Source: Caulobacter rhizosphaerae
GTDB taxonomy: Bacteria; Pseudomonadota; Alphaproteobacteria; Caulobacterales; Caulobacteraceae
Assembly (NCBI RefSeq): GCF_010977555.1
Contig: NZ_CP048815.1
Location: 2,162,501 to 2,226,500, forward strand
Length of the DNA stretch: 64,000 nucleotides
Direction of reading: 5' to 3'
Made by a program: the position numbers and the translations under genes. The notes under the pieces were generated by a model. That model was given only the letters and a program-made list of their open reading frames with translations, searched no databases and was not told the origin of the DNA. This document shows, one piece after another, positions 60,482-64,000 of this stretch (the first letter of the stretch is position 1; each line of letters starts with the position of its first letter).

Positions 60482-60952
60482 TCAGCCGGCCTCGGGCTCC
60501 AGGAGCCGGGGGCCGGAGCCCTGCGCGCCCAGCACGTCCTGCGGGTTGCGTAGCGGACACGCCTTGAGGGACAGGCAGCCGCAGCCGATGCAGTCGTCCA
60601 ACTGATCCCGCAGTTGGCTCAGCGTGCGGATGCGGTCGTCCAGTTCGGCCCGCCAGGCGCGAGACAGCTCGGCCCACTCCTCGGCGGTCGGCGCGCGGCC
60701 GTCGGGCAGGCGGGCTAGCGCCGCCTGGATCGCGGCGAGGGGGATTCCCGTGCGCTGGGCCACCTTGATCACCGCCACCCGGCGCAGGATCCCGCGTGGA
60801 AAACGCCGCTGGTTGCCCTCGGTCCTCAGGCTGCGGATCAGGCCTTTGGCCTCGTAGAAGTGCAGGGTCGAGACCGCCACGCCGCTGCGCCTGGCCACCT
60901 CGCCGACGCTCAGCGTACCGCCGGGAAGGACGGGTTCATCGATCCTTGGCAT
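60482..60952 (-). CDS. soxR: Redox-sensitive transcriptional activator SoxR
   Basis: SoxR is a MerR-family dimer activated when its [2Fe-2S] cluster is oxidised by redox-cycling compounds. The 156-residue protein has the winged helix ([40 protein letters not shown]), a dimerisation helix, and the cluster cysteines at 121, 124, 126 and 132 ([14 protein letters not shown]). The tail of about 20 residues is Gly/Pro-rich. The soxbox lies in the divergent promoter toward the monooxygenase gene at 61030, which is its likely target. Confidence 0.97.
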   Translation of the reverse strand: MPRIDEPVLPGGTLSVGEVARRSGVAVSTLHFYEAKGLIRSLRTEGNQRRFPRGILRRVAVIKVAQRTGIPLAAIQAALARLPDGRAPTAEEWAELSRAWRAELDDRIRTLSQLRDQLDDCIGCGCLSLKACPLRNPQDVLGAQGSGPRLLEPEAG

Positions 60953-60958
60953 TGGCGC

Positions 60959-60989
60959 TTGACCTCAACTTTGGTTGAGGTTTTACACG
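60959..60989 (+). promoter_or_regulatory. SoxR-controlled promoter (soxbox) for the monooxygenase gene
   Basis: TTGACC (60959-60964) is a -35 element. An 18-bp soxbox CCTCAACTTTGGTTGAGG spans 60963-60980 and a TACACG -10 candidate follows at 60984-60989. The spacer is 19 bp, the over-long spacing that SoxR corrects by DNA distortion. The E. coli soxS box is CCTCAAGTTAACTTGAGG. Confidence 0.8.
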
Positions 60990-61029
60990 GGAGGCTCCTT
61001 TCACGGCAACGCCTTTTCCAGGAGCTTCC

Positions 61030-61386
61030 ATGACCACGCTCACCATTCCCGATCGCGCCACGGTCGCCGCCGCCCTGTCCGATCCACCGGTCTTTAGCAT
61101 CAGCATCATCCAGACCAAGCCCGGCAGGTTCGATGAGTTCGTCGCCCTGCAGCACGCCCAGTTCATGCGGGTGCGCGGCCAGGTCCAGGGCGTGCGCGGC
61201 AGCCGGATGCTGAAGTCGCCGGCCAAGGGCGTGGTGGTGCTGATCTCGTCATTCGAGACGGCCCAGGACGCCGAGCGTTTCCGCCGGGACCCACGGTTCA
61301 CCGAGCATCTGGAGCGCGTGCAGCCGCTGATCGACCGCGCCGAGGCCATGCCGGTCGAGCTGGCCTACGAGATGGGGCTGATCTGA
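61030..61386 (+). CDS. Antibiotic biosynthesis monooxygenase (ABM) domain protein, SoxR target
   Basis: The 118-residue protein has the dimeric ferredoxin-like ABM fold: PPVFSISIIQTKPGRFDEFV, ALQHAQFMRVRGQVQGVRGS, GVVVLISSFETAQDAERFRR. Such proteins oxidise quinone-like aromatics without cofactor or act in heme or redox-compound handling. Location downstream of a soxbox and divergent from soxR fits a protective role against redox-cycling quinones. This is the same logic as known SoxR-regulated monooxygenases in non-enteric bacteria. Ribosome binding site AGGAG lies before ATG 61030. Confidence 0.9.
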   Translation: MTTLTIPDRATVAAALSDPPVFSISIIQTKPGRFDEFVALQHAQFMRVRGQVQGVRGSRMLKSPAKGVVVLISSFETAQDAERFRRDPRFTEHLERVQPLIDRAEAMPVELAYEMGLI

Positions 61387-61426
61387 ACGGGGCTCACACA
61401 GGGTTTGATGAGCCAATCCTCACGAT

Positions 61427-61464
61427 GTCATCCCGGAAAGCTTCTGCGAGCTTTCCGGGATGAC
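61427..61464. repeat. 16-bp perfect inverted repeat between ABM gene and phaC
   Basis: GTCATCCCGGAAAGCT (61427-61442) is exactly complementary to 61449-61464 with a 6-nt loop. It lies in the gap between convergent genes and may act as a terminator in both directions, although no T-run follows. GTCATCCCGG-type palindromes recur in many genomes, so it may be a short dispersed repeat. Confidence 0.65.
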
Positions 61465-61488
61465 GGGCGATCCGAATTCGATTTGACA

Positions 61489-63501
61489 CTATGTCGCCGG
61501 GTTCGACCGTACCCGGACATAGCTGCCGGGAGCGTCCTCGAACGGCTTCAGCGGCCCCTTGGCCGGATCACGGGCCGGAACCTGCTTGCCGGACTTGGCT
61601 TTCAGCCACGTCGCCCAGTGCGGCCACCACGAGCCGGGATGCTCGACCGCCCCAGCGCGCCAGCCTTCGACGGAACCGGGCAGGTGCTCGTTGGTCCAGT
61701 GCTGGTATTTGTTGGCGTCCGGGTGGTTGATCACGCCGGCGATGTGGCCGGATCCGGCCATGGTGAAGGTCACCGGCCCGCCGAACGCCCGCGCGCCGCG
61801 GTAGACGCTGCGATAGGGCGCGATGTGGTCGTCCTTGGATGACTGCACATAGATCGGGGTCTTGACCTTCGACAGGTCCAGGGTCTCGCCGCCCAGGGTC
61901 AGGCGGCCCTGGGTCAGGGCGTTGTCCTTGTAGAAGTTGCGCAGGTAGTAGAGGTGCAGGACCTTGGGCATGCGCGTCTGGTCGGCGTTCCAGAACAGCA
62001 GGTCGAACGGCCGGGGCTCCTTGCCCATCAGGTAGTTGTTGATGAAGAACGACCAGATCAGGTCGTTGCCGCGCAGGCTGTTGAAGGTGTCGGCCATCGA
62101 CTGACTGGGCAGGTAGCCGCCCTGGCGGTCGATCTGCTCCTCGATGGTCTTGATCCAGGCCTCGTCCGTGAACAGCAGCAGGTCGCCGGCCTCGGAGAAG
62201 TCCTGCTGGGCGGCGAAGAAGGTGGCCGAATTGATCCGCTTGTCCCCCTTGGCGGCCATGTGGGCCAGGGCGCAGGACAGCAGGGTGCCGCCGATGCAGT
62301 AGCCGACGGTGTTGACCCGGTCGACGCCGCACTGGGTCATCACCTGCTGGCTGGCGTCGTAGATCCCCTCGAACATGTAGTCCTCGAAGGTCTTGTCGGC
62401 CTGGCGGCTGTCGGGATTGACCCACGAGGCCACGAACACCGTGAAGCCCTGGCCGGTCAGCCAGCGGATCATCGAGTTCTCCGGGCGCAGGTCCAGGATG
62501 TAGAACTTGTTGATCCACGGCGGGAAGATCAGCAGCGGGATCTCGTGCACCGTCTCGGTGGTCGGGGTGAACTGCAGCAGCTGCAGGATGTCGTTCTGGT
62601 AGACCACCTTGCCCGGGGCGGTGGCGACGTTCTCGCCCACCTTGAACTTGGCCAGATCGGTCTGGCTGATCGCCAGCTGGCCGCCGCCGCGCTCCAGGTC
62701 GGCGGCGAAGTTCTCCATGCCGCGCACCAGGCTCTCGCCCTTGCTCTGCATCACCTCGCGCAGGGCCGCGGGGTTGGAGATCAGGAAGTTCGATGGCGAG
62801 AAGGCGTCGGTCAGCATCTTGGTGAAGAACTCGACCCGGCGCTTGGCGCTGGGATCGACGCCCTCGGCCTGCGAGACCAACTCGTTCAGCCAGTTCGACG
62901 ACAGCAGGTAGCTCTGCTTCATCATGTCGAACATCGGGTTGGAGGCCCAGTCGGGGTCGCTGAACCGTTTGTCGCCTTGGGCGGGGACCACCACGGGCTG
63001 GGTCGGCTCGCCGGTCATCTTGCGGGCCGCTGACTGCCAAAGGTCCATGTAGCGGCTGAACAGGTCGGCCTGGGCGCGCAGCAGGCGGTCGGGCTGGGCG
63101 GCCAGGCTGGTCATCACCTCATTGAAGGCCGGGCCGACGTGGAAGGGGTCGGGGCTGAGGGCGGCGGGGCGGTCGGCCTGGCGCAGGGCGGCCTCGGCGA
63201 TCGCGCCCTGGGCCGTGACGGCGGCGCGGGCCAGGTTGGCCGACAGCGTCTCCAGCATCTGGCGCTGGTCGGGCGACAGCAAGGCCTCGAAGTCGGGCAG
63301 GGCGCCGGCGACGGGCGGCGGATCAGGACGCTCGGGGCGCGTGGCCGATTCGGCCGCCTTGGCGCGGGAGTCCGGCTGCGGGTCGGCTTTCGGCGGAACC
63401 TTCGGCGCGGCCTTGGCCTTGGTCTTGGCGGCGGTGGCCGTCGCATCGGCCCCGGCGGCCGGCTTTTTGCGCGGTTTGGGGGAGGTTTCGGTCGTGGCCA
63501 T
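61489..63501 (-). CDS. phaC: Class I poly(3-hydroxyalkanoate) synthase
   Basis: PhaC polymerises hydroxyacyl-CoA into storage granules. The 670-residue product has the catalytic Cys in VGYCIGGTLLSCALAHMAAK, Asp in VQSSKDDHIAPYRSVYRG and His in MAGSGHIAGVINHPD. It also has PPWINKFYILDLRPENSMIR, WVNPDSRQADKTFEDYMFEG and NNYLMGKEPRPFDLLFWNAD. It is longer than the usual class I enzymes (about 590) because of an Ala/Lys/Pro-rich N-terminal tail of roughly 80 residues, low in complexity. Start ATG 63501 (MATTETSPKPRKK); the upstream extension to 63576 is not coding-like. phaA/phaB are not adjacent. Confidence 0.96.
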   Translation of the reverse strand: MATTETSPKPRKKPAAGADATATAAKTKAKAAPKVPPKADPQPDSRAKAAESATRPERPDPPPVAGALPDFEALLSPDQRQMLETLSANLARAAVTAQGAIAEAALRQADRPAALSPDPFHVGPAFNEVMTSLAAQPDRLLRAQADLFSRYMDLWQSAARKMTGEPTQPVVVPAQGDKRFSDPDWASNPMFDMMKQSYLLSSNWLNELVSQAEGVDPSAKRRVEFFTKMLTDAFSPSNFLISNPAALREVMQSKGESLVRGMENFAADLERGGGQLAISQTDLAKFKVGENVATAPGKVVYQNDILQLLQFTPTTETVHEIPLLIFPPWINKFYILDLRPENSMIRWLTGQGFTVFVASWVNPDSRQADKTFEDYMFEGIYDASQQVMTQCGVDRVNTVGYCIGGTLLSCALAHMAAKGDKRINSATFFAAQQDFSEAGDLLLFTDEAWIKTIEEQIDRQGGYLPSQSMADTFNSLRGNDLIWSFFINNYLMGKEPRPFDLLFWNADQTRMPKVLHLYYLRNFYKDNALTQGRLTLGGETLDLSKVKTPIYVQSSKDDHIAPYRSVYRGARAFGGPVTFTMAGSGHIAGVINHPDANKYQHWTNEHLPGSVEGWRAGAVEHPGSWWPHWATWLKAKSGKQVPARDPAKGPLKPFEDAPGSYVRVRSNPAT

Positions 63502-63596
63502 GGACTTCCTTCCACCGTGTTCTCTTGGACCATCTCGCCTTGGCGGCTCGGATGGCCTTTCGCTCGACGCGATCATCGCATAAGACCTGAGACAAG

Positions 63597-64000
63597 ATGA
63601 ACGACGAAACCGGTAAAATCGTACGTCTTGGCGTACTCTTTCGCGGCGCGGCCCAAGTCAGCTTGCTGGTGGGCCTGCTGGCGGGACTGACCGCGTGCGC
63701 CTCGTCGATCTCGCCGTTCACGCCGCCGCCGGCCGATCCCAGCTCCCCGGTGGCCGCCGCGGCCAACGCCGCCGCCAAGGATTCCAAGGACGCCGTCGCG
63801 CCGCGCTTCATCGACATTCCGGCGATCCCGACCGACGTGCGCACGCCCGTCCAGTTCAAGAAGGCCGTGGGGGCCGAGAAGATCGCCGCCGACAAGCTGA
63901 AGCGCGAAACCGCGCCCAGCACCTGGACCCTGTCCGACACCGAAGGCTATGCGTCCAAGGCCCGCAAGATCGGCAAGGCGCCGCCCAGCGACATCCCCAC
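63597..64000 (+). CDS. Predicted lipoprotein, N-terminal part (cut by window end)
   Basis: An open frame from ATG 63597 has no stop before the window end. It starts MNDETGKIVRLGVLFRGAAQ. A hydrophobic stretch SLLVGLLAGLTAC gives a lipobox (LTAC), so the protein should be lipid-anchored. A Pro/Ser/Ala linker follows, then PRFIDIPAIPTDVRTPVQFK, KAVGAEKIAADKLKRETAPS and TWTLSDTEGYASKARKIGK. No family was recognised from this part. It is divergent from phaC with 95 bp between starts. The frame continues beyond 64000, so the length is unknown. Confidence 0.8.
   Translation, partial: MNDETGKIVRLGVLFRGAAQVSLLVGLLAGLTACASSISPFTPPPADPSSPVAAAANAAAKDSKDAVAPRFIDIPAIPTDVRTPVQFKKAVGAEKIAADKLKRETAPSTWTLSDTEGYASKARKIGKAPPSDIP

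Overview
The window is high-GC (roughly two thirds G+C), densely coded alphaproteobacterial chromosome, and most probably comes from Caulobacter or a very close relative. The evidence is a GcrA-family regulator, a MucR/Ros regulator, Bpt-type arginyl/leucyl transferase, MotB, class I PHA synthase, a K+-independent-type H+-pyrophosphatase, the gene order hemA-mucR-glyA-nrdR-ribH-nusB-thiL, promoters of the Caulobacter housekeeping type, and dispersed Caulobacter-style intergenic inverted repeats. No prophage, insertion sequence, CRISPR array or secretion island is visible. This is a core-genome segment with two small toxin-antitoxin pairs.

Layout. 0-7.5 kb: end of an ABC transporter ATPase, a soluble lytic transglycosylase, dapA-smpB, a degenerate SDR, a spermidine-synthase-fold methyltransferase, a class II aldolase and a secreted protein. 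7.5-14.2 kb: an RND efflux adaptor and pump whose stop codon lies in a hairpin that also masks the ribosome binding site of the next gene, a transketolase-like enzyme. 14.2-20 kb: an NTF2-like protein, a cytochrome c lipoprotein, a GcrA paralogue, a MarR regulator, the overlapping trio esterase-yaiI-arfB, a strong candidate small RNA at about 19077-19157, two small proteins and tRNA-Thr. 20-27.5 kb: a beta-lactamase-fold hydrolase, an SDR, bpt, motB, a hydroxyisobutyrate-dehydrogenase-like enzyme, a 740-bp gene-free stretch with an alternating 16-nt repeat, a cytochrome oxidase subunit IV and a NUDIX protein. 27.7-31.2 kb: a serine hydrolase, an AraC regulator, hemB and a DUF2147 protein.

31.4-35 kb: isobutyryl-CoA-dehydrogenase-like and 3-hydroxyisobutyryl-CoA hydrolase-like genes of valine breakdown, separated by vapBC and a histidine phosphatase. 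35-42 kb: a lipoprotein methyltransferase, hemA, mucR, glyA, nrdR, ribH, nusB and thiL. 42-48 kb: hppA and an SLC13 permease. 48-54 kb: bamE and a bc1 chaperone, then yceD-plsX-fabH-ihfA-merR and tRNA-Pro. 54-59 kb: ctaA, alkaline phosphatase, rplM-rpsI and argC. 59-64 kb: an AbrB/PIN toxin-antitoxin pair, a DUF1287 protein, soxR with a recognisable soxbox facing a monooxygenase, phaC, and a lipoprotein cut by the window edge.

Several genes serve heme and respiration (hemB, hemA, ctaA, oxidase subunit IV, cytochrome c, bc1 chaperone) and two serve ribosome rescue (smpB, arfB). The observations most worth following are the candidate small RNA and a family of about 100-bp inverted repeats. All four of those copies begin 6-11 nt after a stop codon, in the same orientation relative to the gene.
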